Below are positions 25,082-33,645 of a stretch of DNA of 64,000 nucleotides, one piece after another (the stretch's first letter is position 1; every line of letters starts with the position of its first letter). Both the position numbers and the translations under genes were made by a program. This stretch comes from Rhizobium cauense. Its GTDB lineage: Bacteria > Pseudomonadota > Alphaproteobacteria > Rhizobiales > Rhizobiaceae. Location: contig NZ_JAEUAT010000012.1 of NCBI RefSeq assembly GCF_019511525.1, positions 1 to 64,000 on the forward strand, read 5' to 3'. The notes under the pieces are model-generated. The model was not told the DNA's origin. It ran no database searches and saw nothing but the letters and a program-made list of their open reading frames with translations.

Positions 25082-25861
25082 TCAGGCAATCACCTTGGCC
25101 TGCGATGCGGCGAGCTTGTCTGCGGCATATCTCCTTGCCGCATCGCCGAACGCGGTGAAGATCTGGTTCGATGGCTTGTCGGTTTCGGCCCAATATTCGG
25201 GATGCCATTGCACGCCGACGGCAAAGGCTGGAGCATCGATGACGGACACCGCTTCGATCGTGCCGTCCTCGGCGACGGCCTCCACCTGCAAGCGTGGAGC
25301 GGTCTCGGCGATGGCCTGACGGTGCAGCGAGTTCACCCTGATTTCGCCGGGGCCGACAATCCCCGCAATGCACGAGCCTTCCTTGACGAAGACGCTCTGC
25401 CGGATCGCATACTTGCCGTCCCGGTCGACCTCGGCTGGCGTGCGGTGATCCCATATGCCCGGCTGGTTCTGGATTTCGCTGGCGAGCGTACCACCCAGCG
25501 CGACATTGAGTTCCTGAATCCCGCGGCAGATTGCAAGCAGCGGAATGGCGCGGTCGATCGCGCGGCGGATCAGCGGCAGGGTGGTGGCGTCACGCGCGAT
25601 ATCGAAGGGGCCGTCGGCATCAGTCGCTGTTGCGCCATAGTAAGACGGGTGCACGTTGCTGGCCGAGCCCGAGACGAGAACGCCGTCGACGCGGTCCAGG
25701 ACGGCGTCCGTTCCGTAGCCTTCCTCGAAGGCCGGGATGATGAAGGCCATGACACCAGCGGCGTTCAACGCGGCACGGACGTACTGATGCTGGACAGCGT
25801 GCCATGTGGCACCGTCGAAGGTACGGATATCGGCAGGAACGGCGACGATCGGCTTCGTCAT
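25082..25861 (-). CDS. Gamma-glutamyl-gamma-aminobutyrate hydrolase family (class I GATase, C26)
   Basis: A 259-aa PuuD-like hydrolase. The nucleophile Cys is in LLAICRGIQELN and the His-Glu pair in VGVQWHPEYW; GVLVSGSASNVHPSYYG is the early family motif. Such enzymes cleave gamma-glutamyl bonds, for example gamma-glutamyl-GABA in putrescine breakdown. ATG 25861 (MTKPIVAVPADIR) fits the usual N-terminus; the frame to 25924 is longer but unusual. No other puu gene is nearby, although ornithine decarboxylase lies 12 kb away. Monocistronic. Confidence 0.88.
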   Translation of the reverse strand: MTKPIVAVPADIRTFDGATWHAVQHQYVRAALNAAGVMAFIIPAFEEGYGTDAVLDRVDGVLVSGSASNVHPSYYGATATDADGPFDIARDATTLPLIRRAIDRAIPLLAICRGIQELNVALGGTLASEIQNQPGIWDHRTPAEVDRDGKYAIRQSVFVKEGSCIAGIVGPGEIRVNSLHRQAIAETAPRLQVEAVAEDGTIEAVSVIDAPAFAVGVQWHPEYWAETDKPSNQIFTAFGDAARRYAADKLAASQAKVIA

Positions 25862-26159
25862 TTTAACCCCGGTCGGAAGGAAACAGCTGGCTATTGTGAG
25901 AGCCGAGAACGGCTCGGAAGTCAACGTCTGGACGTAATCGCGGGCGGAATTGCGGCGCTCTTGGCCACGGGCGGATGGGTATCGCCGCTAACCTGCTGAT
26001 TTTGATGGAGATGCGCTGCGCCACCATATTGCCGAAGTGATGCCAAAGACTAATGGGACAATGCTTGAAACGCATTCGACACCGTGCTTAGCTTCCCGCC
26101 ATCGCTGCGGGCAGAGATGAGGGTTCACCTCGCAGCACCATCTATACGGGAGGTTTTTG

Positions 26160-27266
26160 ATGGATCGTCGTTCATTCATGAAGAAGGCAGGCACCGCGAG
26201 TGCCGGTGCGGTTGCCGCCGCCACGCTGGCAGCGCCTGCTATTGCACAAGAGAACCCCAAGATTTCCTGGCGCATGACGTCGTCGTTCCCGAAGAGCCTG
26301 GATACGATCTATGGTGCGGCAGACGACATCTCAAAGCACCTTGCGGCGGCGACTGATGGCAATTTTACCATTCAGCCGTTTGCAGCAGGCGAGATCATTC
26401 CCGGTCTGCAGGCTGCCGATGCCGTCAGCGCCGGCACGGTCGAGGCAGCCCATACCTGCTCCTATTACTTCGTCGGCAAGGATCCGACCTATGCGATCGG
26501 CACTGCCATTCCGTTCGGTCTCAACGGGCGCCTGACCAATGCCTGGTTCTACGAAGGCAACGGCAACAAGCTGATGAACGAGTTCTACGCCACGCAGGGC
26601 ATCTACGGCCTGCCGGCGGGCAATACGGGCGCTCAGATGGGCGGCTGGTTCCGCAAGGAAATCAATACGCTTGACGACCTCAAGGGCGTCAAGATGCGCA
26701 TTGCCGGTCTTGCCGGCCAGGTGATCAGCAAGGTCGGCGTCATTCCGCAGCAGATCGCCGGCGGTGACATCTATCCGGCGCTGGAAAAGGGCACGATCGA
26801 CGCCTCGGAATTCGTCGGCCCCTATGACGACCTGAAGCTCGGCCTGCACAAGGTCGCGAAGTACTACTACTATCCGGGCTGGTGGGAAGGTGGTCCGACC
26901 GTCCACGCCTTCTTCAACCTGGAAAAGTGGAACAGCCTGCCGAAGCATTACCAGGCGGCGCTGACCGATGCCTGCGCCTTTGCCAACACCAACATGATGG
27001 CAAAGTACGACGTGAAGAACCCGCCGGCATTGAAGCAGCTGGTGTCGGAGGGCGCTACGCTGCGGCCCTTCAGCCAGGAAATCATGGAAGCCTGCTTCCA
27101 GGCAGCGCTTGGCATCTACGCCGAGATTTCGGCGTCGAACCCGTACTTCAAGAAGATCTACGATGATCAGACCGCGTTCAAGCGCGACGCATACCTCTGG
27201 GCGCAGCTGTCGGAATACACCTTCGACACGTTCATGATGATCCAGCAGCGCGCCGGCAAGATCTGA
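26160..27266 (+). CDS. TRAP transporter substrate-binding protein, TakP-like
   Basis: A 368-aa periplasmic binding protein with a Tat-type leader (MDRRSFMKKAG, hydrophobic stretch, APAIAQ). The mature part, including KSLDTIYGAADDISKHL, NTGAQMGGWFRKEI, GGDIYPALEKGTIDASEFVG and YYYYPGWWEGGPTVH, follows Rhodobacter TakP closely as I remember it; that protein binds 2-oxo acids such as pyruvate with sodium. A TTG at 26157 could also start it, but GGGAGG fits ATG 26160. It converges on the permease genes at 27531-29642 instead of preceding them, an unusual layout for TRAP systems. Confidence 0.9.
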   Translation: MDRRSFMKKAGTASAGAVAAATLAAPAIAQENPKISWRMTSSFPKSLDTIYGAADDISKHLAAATDGNFTIQPFAAGEIIPGLQAADAVSAGTVEAAHTCSYYFVGKDPTYAIGTAIPFGLNGRLTNAWFYEGNGNKLMNEFYATQGIYGLPAGNTGAQMGGWFRKEINTLDDLKGVKMRIAGLAGQVISKVGVIPQQIAGGDIYPALEKGTIDASEFVGPYDDLKLGLHKVAKYYYYPGWWEGGPTVHAFFNLEKWNSLPKHYQAALTDACAFANTNMMAKYDVKNPPALKQLVSEGATLRPFSQEIMEACFQAALGIYAEISASNPYFKKIYDDQTAFKRDAYLWAQLSEYTFDTFMMIQQRAGKI

Positions 27267-27286
27267 TCGACAGTTCCATCACGATG

Positions 27287-27317
27287 AAAAGCCCCGGATT
27301 TCGGTCCGGGGCTTTTT
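27287..27317 (+). terminator. Rho-independent terminator after TRAP binding protein
   Basis: A 12-bp perfect stem (27287-27298 with 27305-27316) with a TTTCGG loop and a T-run ending it. Confidence 0.93.
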
Positions 27318-27354
27318 GCTGACAACTCTCGCTGTTTTGATACCCCTTGCTTCT

Positions 27355-27468
27355 CCGTCATTCCGGCCTTGAGCCGGAATCCAGCCCGCCGCGCGTGTGC
27401 GCTGCTAAAGAGCCTATCGCGATCAAGGACTTGATCGCGCTGGATACCGGCACAAGGCCGGTATGACG
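27355..27468. repeat. RIME-like composite palindromic repeat
   Basis: The outer arms 27357-27385 and 27439-27467 are inverted copies matching at 26 of 29 positions. Each arm folds on itself (TTCCGGC/GCCGGAA and ACCGGC/GCCGGT), and a third perfect palindrome GCGATCAAG/CTTGATCGC lies between them (27419-27438). The sequence type (GTCATTCCGG...CCGGAATCCAGC) and about 110-bp size fit the rhizobial intergenic mosaic elements. Confidence 0.8.
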
Positions 27469-27500
27469 GCGATGGCTATCTCGCCCCTCCAGAAAATCAG

Positions 27501-27526
27501 GCCCCGGATCGGTCCGGGGCTTTTTT
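27501..27526. terminator. Second copy of the GCCCCGGA terminator hairpin
   Basis: GCCCCGGA/TCCGGGGC 8-bp stem with TCGG loop and six T on the plus strand. It closely resembles the hairpin at 27287 including the trailing TTGCTG. For the minus-strand TRAP permease operon, which ends at 27531, it also forms a hairpin with a weaker T-run. Confidence 0.85.
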
Positions 27527-27530
27527 GCTG

Positions 27531-29081
27531 TCAGTTGATCTTCGACGGCTGGCGGAGATCCGTTGCCGGTGGGGGCGCCGCAGGCGTTGCGGGTGCCTGT
27601 GCCGGCGGCTGGCCGGGCAGCCCGTTCAGTGGCGGCAGGGTCAGCCCGGGCATCTGTGGTGAGCCGCCCGGTGCTCCCAGTGGTGGCAGCGACAGGCCGT
27701 TGCCGCCGAAGCCTGGAACCTCGATCTTGATCGAGTTCGGATCGACCTTCGGTCCCTTGTCGAGCCAATAAGTCACCGATTGCGGCCAGAAGATCACGAT
27801 CGCGACGAGGATCAGCTGCATGCAGACCCAGGGCAGGGCACCCATGTAAATGTCAGAGGTCTTCACATTGCGGTCGGCGATGGAGCGCAGGTAGAAGAGT
27901 GCGAAGCCAAACGGTGGGTGCATGAAGCTCGTCTGCATGTTGACGCAGATCAGCACGCCGAACCAGATCAGGTCGATCCCGAGCGCGGACGCGACCGGCG
28001 CGAGCATCGGAATGACGATGAAGGCGATCTCGAAGAAGTCGAGGAAGAAGGCCAGCACGAAGATGAAGATGTTGACGAAGATGAGGAAGCCGACCGGGCC
28101 GCCGGGAATGCCCGAGAGCATATGCTCGATCCAGCGTGAGCCGTCCATGCCCTGAAAGACCAGGCTGAAGACGGTCGAGCCGATCAGGATCATCACCACC
28201 ATCGAGGTAATGTGCATGGTCGAGCGCATGGCTTCCTGCATCAGCGGCCAGGTGAGGCGGCGATGCATGGCTGCAAGCACCATGGCGCCGACGACGCCGA
28301 GCGCGCCCGCCTCGGTGGGTGTCGCCAATCCCATGAAGATCGTGCCGAGAACCAGGAAGATGAGCACGATCGAGGGGACCATGCCTGAGAGAACCTTGAA
28401 GATCAGCGCCCAGTTGAAGTCGCCGCGCACCTCTTTCGGGAGCGGCGGCATGGAGGCCGGCTTCAGGATCGACAGGATCAGGATGTAGCCCATGAAGATA
28501 GCGACCTGCAGGATCGATGGCCCGATCGCGCCGAGATACATGTCGCCAACCGATTTGCCGAGCTGGTCGGCCAGGACGACCAGCACCAGAGATGGCGGAA
28601 TGACTTGCGTGATGGTGCCGGAGGCTGCAATGACGCCGGTAGCGAGCCGCGGGCTGTAGCCGTAGCGCAGCATGATCGGCAGCGAGATGACGCCCATGGT
28701 GATGACGGAAGCGGCGACTGTGCCGGTGATGGCGCCAAGCACGGCGCCGACCAGAATGACCGCATAGGCAAGGCCGCCCGGAATGCGGCCGAACAGCTTG
28801 CCGGTACCCTCCAGCAGGTCTTCCGCGAGACCGCAGCGCTCCAGGATGGCGCCCATGAAGGTGAAGAAGGGGATGGCGAGCAGCAGGTCGTTGGAAACGA
28901 TGCCGAAGAAGCGCAGCGGCAGGGCTTGCAGGAAGGCCTCGCTGAAATGCCCTGTGGCGATGCCGACAATGCCGAAGAACAGGCCGACGGCAGCCAGCGA
29001 AAAGGCGACCGGAAAGCCGTAGAGCATGAAGAGAACCATGCCCACGAACATGGCCGGCGGAATGATGCCGAAATCAAACAA
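27531..29081 (-). CDS. TRAP transporter large permease (DctM family)
   Basis: A 516-aa integral membrane protein with about 12 helices forming the transport channel of a TRAP system. Family motifs include MVLFMLYGFPVAFSL near the start, PFFTFMGAILERCGLAEDLL and ASGTITQVIPPSLVLVVLADQL. AGGAGGAACACCA directly precedes a TTG at 29081, which gives the complete first helix, so TTG is taken as the start. The last about 55 residues form a Gly/Pro-rich tail (LSLPPLGAPGG and similar) beyond the usual DctM end. It follows the small permease by 21 bp. Confidence 0.9.
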   Translation of the reverse strand: MFDFGIIPPAMFVGMVLFMLYGFPVAFSLAAVGLFFGIVGIATGHFSEAFLQALPLRFFGIVSNDLLLAIPFFTFMGAILERCGLAEDLLEGTGKLFGRIPGGLAYAVILVGAVLGAITGTVAASVITMGVISLPIMLRYGYSPRLATGVIAASGTITQVIPPSLVLVVLADQLGKSVGDMYLGAIGPSILQVAIFMGYILILSILKPASMPPLPKEVRGDFNWALIFKVLSGMVPSIVLIFLVLGTIFMGLATPTEAGALGVVGAMVLAAMHRRLTWPLMQEAMRSTMHITSMVVMILIGSTVFSLVFQGMDGSRWIEHMLSGIPGGPVGFLIFVNIFIFVLAFFLDFFEIAFIVIPMLAPVASALGIDLIWFGVLICVNMQTSFMHPPFGFALFYLRSIADRNVKTSDIYMGALPWVCMQLILVAIVIFWPQSVTYWLDKGPKVDPNSIKIEVPGFGGNGLSLPPLGAPGGSPQMPGLTLPPLNGLPGQPPAQAPATPAAPPPATDLRQPSKIN

Positions 29082-29102
29082 TGGTGTTCCTCCTGATCCG
29101 GC

Positions 29103-29642
29103 TTACTGCAGCGGCTTTTCGTATTTGGTATCCATCAGGATGTCGCCGGTGAGGGCCGCAATCCGCTTGATCAGCTCGGAGACGCCCTGAAGGGTCAGCA
29201 GTCCGAAGCCGAGTACGAGGATAAGCTTGACCGGCCAGCGGATCAGGCCGCCGGCGTTGGCCGAGACCTCGTGCTGCAAGTAGGAGGACAGGAAGAAAGG
29301 CCAGCAGAGCCACGTCAGGAAGATGCAGGCCGGGATGAGGAAGACGACCAGGCCGACGATGTCGATCCAGATCTTCGCCTTGTCCGAGACGGCGCCATAG
29401 ATCAGATCGACGCGGACATGCTCGTTCATGCGCAACGTATGGGCGGCGCCGAGTACGACGATGAAGGCGAAGAGATACCATTGGATCTCGAGCCAACCGT
29501 TGGAACTGTAGTTGAAGGTATAGCGGACCAGGGCATTGCCGGCGCTGATCAGACAGCACAGAAGCACCATGTATTCAGACAGTTTTCCCATGAATTGGCT
29601 GACCGCATCGATCAGCCGGCTGGCGGTCAACAAAGCCGGCAT
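29103..29642 (-). CDS. TRAP transporter small permease (DctQ family)
   Basis: A 179-aa membrane protein with four predicted helices (for instance MVLLCCLISAGNALVRYTF and VGLVVFLIPACIFLTWLCW) and the family motif GWLEIQWYLFAFIVVLGAAHTL. GGGGAGAAGG lies before the ATG. It is the first gene of the permease operon and partner of the large permease behind it. The binding protein is likely the TakP-like gene convergent to this operon. Confidence 0.9.
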   Translation of the reverse strand: MPALLTASRLIDAVSQFMGKLSEYMVLLCCLISAGNALVRYTFNYSSNGWLEIQWYLFAFIVVLGAAHTLRMNEHVRVDLIYGAVSDKAKIWIDIVGLVVFLIPACIFLTWLCWPFFLSSYLQHEVSANAGGLIRWPVKLILVLGFGLLTLQGVSELIKRIAALTGDILMDTKYEKPLQ

Positions 29643-29935
29643 GCCTTCTCCCCTGTTATATGTCGCGTCTTTGCGGCGCGTTCTCCCTCTCTTGGTGTAG
29701 ACTAGCGTTTTCTGAATTGGAAGAATAAAGCCCCGGCCTAGGATTATAGTCTATGCTCGCGACGCGCCGATGGACCTACCTAGGCGTGTCAAAATATCTA
29801 CGTCCGGCTGCATAAGTCCTTGTAATAAAAAATATTCGCGCAATGGTTTTGGAAAAAATGCCAAAATGTTTAAGGTGCTTGAAATCAAATTTTAAAGGGT
29901 TGGGGGTAACGTCTCGCGGCACAGGGAAAGTATGG

Positions 29936-32239
29936 ATGAAGCCACATAACCCGAACAGGGTCCCTACCGACGTCTATCTGTCGTTTGTCAGCTCCCTCTT
30001 CGGGAATCGCATGACACTCGTTGCGGGTGTCATCGTGCATGTGGTTGCCTTCCTCGCCGTTGCCCTGAAGGCCGGTTCTTCGTTCTACGTTGTGCTTTCG
30101 GTCGCTTTCCTTGCTGTTTTCGCCGGCCGCATGGTGACGTTTCGGATGTTCGACAAGGTCGACAAGCTGACGCTGTCGCGCGCGCAGATCGAGCATTGGG
30201 AAACGATCTACGTTATCGGTGCCGCCTCAACCGCCGCGATTCTTGGCATCGGCAGCGGTTACGCGATCTTCTTCCTGCAGGATCCGTTTGCCGAACTCGC
30301 CTGCATCGCGGTTACCATGGCGTCTATGGTTTCCGTCGTCGGCCGGAACTATGGGTCGCAAAGGGCCATCGATCTGCAGACGCTGGCCTGCTGTCTGCCG
30401 ATGATCATCTGCAGCCTGATGGCGCTCGATTTCTATCGCGCCATCCTCTCGGCCTTCCTCATTCCGTTTGGTCTGACGACGCGGGCAATGGCGAACGGCG
30501 TACGGGAATTCCTTTATGAGAACGTGATTGCTCGCCGCGAGATCACGTCGATCGCCGACCGATTTGACACGGCACTTAACAACATGCCGCACGGCCTCGT
30601 GATGGTCGATCCGGAAAACCGTATCCAGGTCATCAACCGCAAAGCCTGTGACCTCCTGAGGATCGGCGATCCGGAGCGGCTCAAAGAGCGCGATCTCGGC
30701 GCGGTGCTGCGCTACGGCGCTCGTTACAGCTTTATGGATTCCACGCAGCCAGAGCTGATCCTGCGACAGATGACGCATGTCGCCGAAGGCAAGCTGTCCC
30801 GGACGTTGATCCATTTTCCCGAAGATCTGTCTCTGGAGTTTTCCGCCAGCCGCCGCGCCGATGGCGGGGCCGTCTTGATTTTCGAAGACGTGACGAGCCG
30901 CGTGAAGGCAGAGCAGAAGATCCTGCACATGGTACGTTTCGATGCGCTGACTGGCCTGCCGAACCGCGAATACTTCAGCCACCTCGTCCAGGACTATCTG
31001 ACGAAGCATCCGAAGAAACGCGGTCCCGTCGCCTTCATGGTCCTCGATATCGACGAGTTCAAGCACGTCAACGACATGCGCGGCCACATCACGGGCGACC
31101 ACTTACTTTGTGCCATCGCAACCCGTATCGCCAAGCAGGCGGGTAAGGCGATCGTCGGCCGTTTGATGGGTGACCAGTTCATTCTGTTCTTCCCGCATGC
31201 GAAGGACATGGCTGCTCTCGATGCTGAGATCCACCGCTTCCATGAGAGCATTCAAGGCAATTACGAGGCCGATGACGTTACCTTCCTCGTTTCGCTGAGC
31301 GCCGGCTTTGCGATTCTCGAAAGCGATGCTTTCGCGATGGAGGAATGGAGCATCAAGGCTGATCTTGCTCTTTTCGAGAGCAAGTCGAAGCAGCGCGGCG
31401 GGATTGCCGGTTTCGAACGCGAGATGGACGGCCGCTATATCGAGCAGCAAAAGCTCAAGGCGGATTTGCGCGAAGCGATCGGGGAACACGGCCTCAGCGT
31501 CGCCTACCAGCCGATGTTCAAGGCGGATGGAACGCGCATCGAATGCGCGGAGGCGCTGGCGCGCTGGGTCCACCCCGAGAAGGGCTCGATCCCACCGGAC
31601 GTTTTCATTCGCCTTGCCGAGGAAATGGGCATCATTTCCGAGATTACGCGCTTCATCCTGATGAAGGCGTGCCAGGATTGCATGAACTGGCCGGAGCATA
31701 TTGCCGTTTCGGTGAACCTGTCGGCGCGCGATTTGCGGGACGCGGATATTCTTGCTGTCGTTTCCGAAGCGCTTGACGCGTCGGGTCTCGAGCCGGCGCG
31801 GCTGCATCTGGAGATCACTGAAAGCTGCCTGATCGACGAACCGGCCGCAGTACGCTCGATCCTTGCCGAACTCAGGGCACGCGGGATCACGATCGCGATC
31901 GACGACTTCGGCACCGGCTTCTCGAGCCTCAGCTATCTCGACACGCTTCCGCTTGACATCGTCAAGATCGACCGCTCGTTCCTGCGTAACATCGTTGAGG
32001 ATGGCCGCCGGCTCAAGCTGCTGCGCGGTACCGTCAATCTGGCGCGCGAACTGGGCCTCAAGATTGTTACCGAGGGCGTCGAGACCTCCGAGCAACTGGC
32101 GTTGCTCAACAAGTATCGAGCTACGGATCTGGTGCAGGGCTACGTCTTCTCGCCGGCCGTTCCGGCGCAGAACATAGCGATCCTTTCCCAAAGCCTCAGC
32201 CGTCGCACAACGCCGCGTCGTCGCCCAAAAGTTGCATGA
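29936..32239 (+). CDS. Membrane PAS-GGDEF(degenerate)-EAL protein, probable c-di-GMP phosphodiesterase
   Basis: A 767-aa protein. Five or six helices fill residues 15-190, a PAS-like domain (MPHGLVMVDPENRIQVINR) about 215-325, then GGDEF and EAL domains. The GGDEF signature reads MGDQF at 411-415, with the first two catalytic glycine/acid positions altered, so cyclase activity is unlikely. The EAL domain is intact: EAL at 539-541, LEITES, DDFGTGFSS, KIDRS and TEGVET. ATG 29936 follows AGGGAAAG; an earlier in-frame ATG at 29843 lies in AT-rich non-conserved sequence. The FeeM-like gene 150 bp downstream is on the same strand. Confidence 0.9.
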   Translation: MKPHNPNRVPTDVYLSFVSSLFGNRMTLVAGVIVHVVAFLAVALKAGSSFYVVLSVAFLAVFAGRMVTFRMFDKVDKLTLSRAQIEHWETIYVIGAASTAAILGIGSGYAIFFLQDPFAELACIAVTMASMVSVVGRNYGSQRAIDLQTLACCLPMIICSLMALDFYRAILSAFLIPFGLTTRAMANGVREFLYENVIARREITSIADRFDTALNNMPHGLVMVDPENRIQVINRKACDLLRIGDPERLKERDLGAVLRYGARYSFMDSTQPELILRQMTHVAEGKLSRTLIHFPEDLSLEFSASRRADGGAVLIFEDVTSRVKAEQKILHMVRFDALTGLPNREYFSHLVQDYLTKHPKKRGPVAFMVLDIDEFKHVNDMRGHITGDHLLCAIATRIAKQAGKAIVGRLMGDQFILFFPHAKDMAALDAEIHRFHESIQGNYEADDVTFLVSLSAGFAILESDAFAMEEWSIKADLALFESKSKQRGGIAGFEREMDGRYIEQQKLKADLREAIGEHGLSVAYQPMFKADGTRIECAEALARWVHPEKGSIPPDVFIRLAEEMGIISEITRFILMKACQDCMNWPEHIAVSVNLSARDLRDADILAVVSEALDASGLEPARLHLEITESCLIDEPAAVRSILAELRARGITIAIDDFGTGFSSLSYLDTLPLDIVKIDRSFLRNIVEDGRRLKLLRGTVNLARELGLKIVTEGVETSEQLALLNKYRATDLVQGYVFSPAVPAQNIAILSQSLSRRTTPRRRPKVA

Positions 32240-32389
32240 TTTCGGTCAGCCTTTTAGCGGCCAGCGACGTCTTACAGGAAAGCCGCCGTTAACCTTAACA
32301 ATTCAAATATAACGCAACGCCTCGCGTCATTCTTGCCCTTTGCCGGTTCCGTATGATTAATGCTTCGTTAACAGGCGGACCGGGCAACT

Positions 32390-33142
32390 ATGACAAACAA
32401 CCTTTTGAAGACGAGTGATTTCAGCAGCAAACTTCTCGAAATAATGGACCACGTCGAATACCGTCGCGTCGAAAGCGGCGAGGACATGGAAGCGGTGGAG
32501 CGCCTGCGCTACAAGGCCTACAAGGCTCGTGAAGTGCTTCCCGTCGCCGCCAAAAGCATGATCGACGAAGCGGATTTTGACAGCCAGGCGTATGTTTTCG
32601 GACTGTACTATTATGAACAGCTCGTCAGCACGATTCGTATCCATCACGTGACGCCGGACCATCGTGTCTCACAATCGGGCGGTATCTTTCCGGCGGAAAT
32701 GGACGCGTTTCTGGACGCGGGGATGAGCCTGATCGATCCTGCGCGCTTCGCTGCAGATCCCGAGCTCAGCACTGAAATGCCGTGGATCCCCTATTTGACG
32801 CTGCGTCCGAACATCGTGGCTGCCGCGCATTTTCGCGCAGACCGTGTAATGCAGCATGTGCGTCCGGCACACGCTGCCTTCTACAAGCGTGTCTTTTACG
32901 CGGATACCGTCGTTGCAAGCCGCATGACCGAAACCTACGGCTTCGATCTTACGCTGATGGCGACCAACGTGATCGAGGTTGGACGGAAGCTTCTAACGCG
33001 GTATCCGTTCTTCATATCGAGCGCCAGCGAGCAGCGGATGATGTTTTCGCGCGATCCGGCGGACAGGTTGCGGGCGCTGACGATCATCCCGACGGCACGT
33101 TTTGTTCCGGAAGGCCAGCTCGGGACCGACCTTCCACTGTAA
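32390..33142 (+). CDS. FeeM-like N-acyl amino acid synthase / acyltransferase
   Basis: A 250-aa protein with the GNAT-like fold shared by FeeM and AHL synthases. VEYRRVESGEDMEAVERLRYKAY is the usual first block (R-Y-x-x-Y/F), followed by LVSTIRIHHVTPDHR, a Glu-rich loop, and LTLRPNIVAAAHFRADRV. FeeM members join a fatty acyl chain from acyl carrier protein to an amino acid. It has no signal peptide. It lies behind a c-di-GMP gene; whether the two are linked in function is open. Substrate, product and even the acyl donor are unproven here. Confidence 0.7.
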   Translation: MTNNLLKTSDFSSKLLEIMDHVEYRRVESGEDMEAVERLRYKAYKAREVLPVAAKSMIDEADFDSQAYVFGLYYYEQLVSTIRIHHVTPDHRVSQSGGIFPAEMDAFLDAGMSLIDPARFAADPELSTEMPWIPYLTLRPNIVAAAHFRADRVMQHVRPAHAAFYKRVFYADTVVASRMTETYGFDLTLMATNVIEVGRKLLTRYPFFISSASEQRMMFSRDPADRLRALTIIPTARFVPEGQLGTDLPL

Positions 33143-33320
33143 GCCATCCGTCAGAAAATTTGCATGAGAATGCCGCCAGCATGCGGCATTCTCATGCATT
33201 GCGTTTATCAAAGCTTTGTGTAATCCCTCTGCAGGGAAGATTTCCTCGCGGGACCGAGGGAGTCAGCAGTTGAACGGCCGCTTTGCTTGCCGGCCGGGAA
33301 GTTTGAGGGAGACGATATTC

Positions 33321-33545
33321 ATGGCCGAGCATCACACGGGACCTGCAGAGGTCGGTGCGCCGATGGACTATAAGGAACACGAGCAGACCTACGTCATGTT
33401 CCTTGCGGCAGCAAAGTACGGCACTCTGTTTCTTGTCGCTCTCCTGCTTGGCATGACCGCTGGCTTTTTCACCGGCGCAGGTTTTCTTGGCGGCCTCGTC
33501 GTCCTGCTGATCGTCTTTATCGCGGGCCTCGTACTTCTGCGCTAA
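33321..33545 (+). CDS. aa3-type cytochrome c oxidase subunit IV
   Basis: A 74-aa protein of the bacterial COX IV family. The polar front MAEHHTGPAEVGAPMDYKEH is followed by QTYVMFLAAAKYGTL and one or two short membrane helices. This subunit sits beside the catalytic subunits of aa3 oxidases and is dispensable for activity. GAGGGAGACG precedes ATG 33321; the frame is open further upstream but without features. It precedes the pnt operon in the same direction by 100 bp; the other cox genes are not in the window. Confidence 0.88.
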   Translation: MAEHHTGPAEVGAPMDYKEHEQTYVMFLAAAKYGTLFLVALLLGMTAGFFTGAGFLGGLVVLLIVFIAGLVLLR

Positions 33546-33645
33546 GCGCAGCGCGGGGAGGGGCACTTTTCCATAGCTTTGACTGAATGTTCGGACTGAG
33601 CAGGGAGGACCTGCGGCAGGCTGGCTGACCCGGAGGAGGGGGCGG

